Shown in pieces: positions 6,944-6,966 of a stretch of DNA of 6,966 bases (position 1 is its first letter; every line of letters starts with the position of its first letter). The notes below the pieces were generated by a model. It ran no database searches, was not told where the DNA came from, and saw nothing but the letters and a program-made list of their open reading frames with translations. Made by a program: the position numbers and the translations under genes. This stretch comes from JBNJEM01 sp051745935 (GTDB lineage Bacteria > Planctomycetota > Planctomycetia > Pirellulales > Pirellulaceae): assembly GCA_051745935.1 (NCBI GenBank), contig JBNJEM010000427.1, positions 1 through 6,966 on the forward strand. The letters run 5' to 3'.

Positions 6944-6966
6944 AATATACCGGTCGCGGATGATTT
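6944..6966 (-). repeat. 99-nt structured repeat, third unit cut by window end
   Basis: The first 23 bases of another unit, starting AATATACCGG, with one difference (TGATTT instead of TGACTT). The array continues beyond the window, so its copy number is unknown. Confidence 0.8.

Noticed and set aside
6745..6966. CRISPR array
   Set aside because: The units are about 99 nt, nearly identical throughout and contiguous, without unique spacers.

Overview
The window carries four protein-coding genes and an unusually dense set of structured, non-coding repeats. No rRNA, tRNA, CRISPR array or transposase is visible. The gene set suggests a polysaccharide-degrading bacterium of the Planctomycetota or a relative (Verrucomicrobiota, Lentisphaerota): a Tat-signal Gfo/Idh/MocA oxidoreductase, a secreted DUF4091 glycosidase-like protein, a secreted alpha/beta hydrolase and a clan GH-A glycoside hydrolase. 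That assignment is an inference from gene content, not from a marker gene.

Layout: 1-300 has no gene. It holds an inverted pair of about 44-nt palindromic repeats (31-74 and 165-209) around a perfect 17-bp hairpin (96-141). One full copy of a second, unrelated 99-nt repeat lies at 307-405. Three rightward genes follow: the oxidoreductase (502-1848), the DUF4091 protein (1866-3554, 17 bp downstream and probably cotranscribed) and the alpha/beta hydrolase (3684-4673). The noncoding stretch 4674-5191 contains a second inverted pair of the 44-nt repeat (4958-5002 and 5036-5078), with further inverted sequence outside it. A leftward gene, convergent with the first three, encodes the GH-A hydrolase (5192-6727). 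Its start codon abuts a tandem array of the 99-nt repeat (6745 to the window end, two full units plus part of a third).

The four proteins look like an exported toolkit for a decorated polysaccharide or glycoside: two glycosidase-like enzymes, an esterase-like enzyme that could remove acyl groups, and a sugar oxidoreductase. The substrate cannot be read from the sequence.

The least ordinary content is the repeats. The 44-nt family forms REP-like doublets whose stems differ between copies by changes that keep pairing. The 99-nt family can fold, on one strand, into three consecutive hairpins; differences between copies include one two-sided compensatory change and two wobble-preserving changes. 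Its copies sit at both ends of the gene cluster, in inverted orientation, each oriented the same way relative to the gene it precedes.
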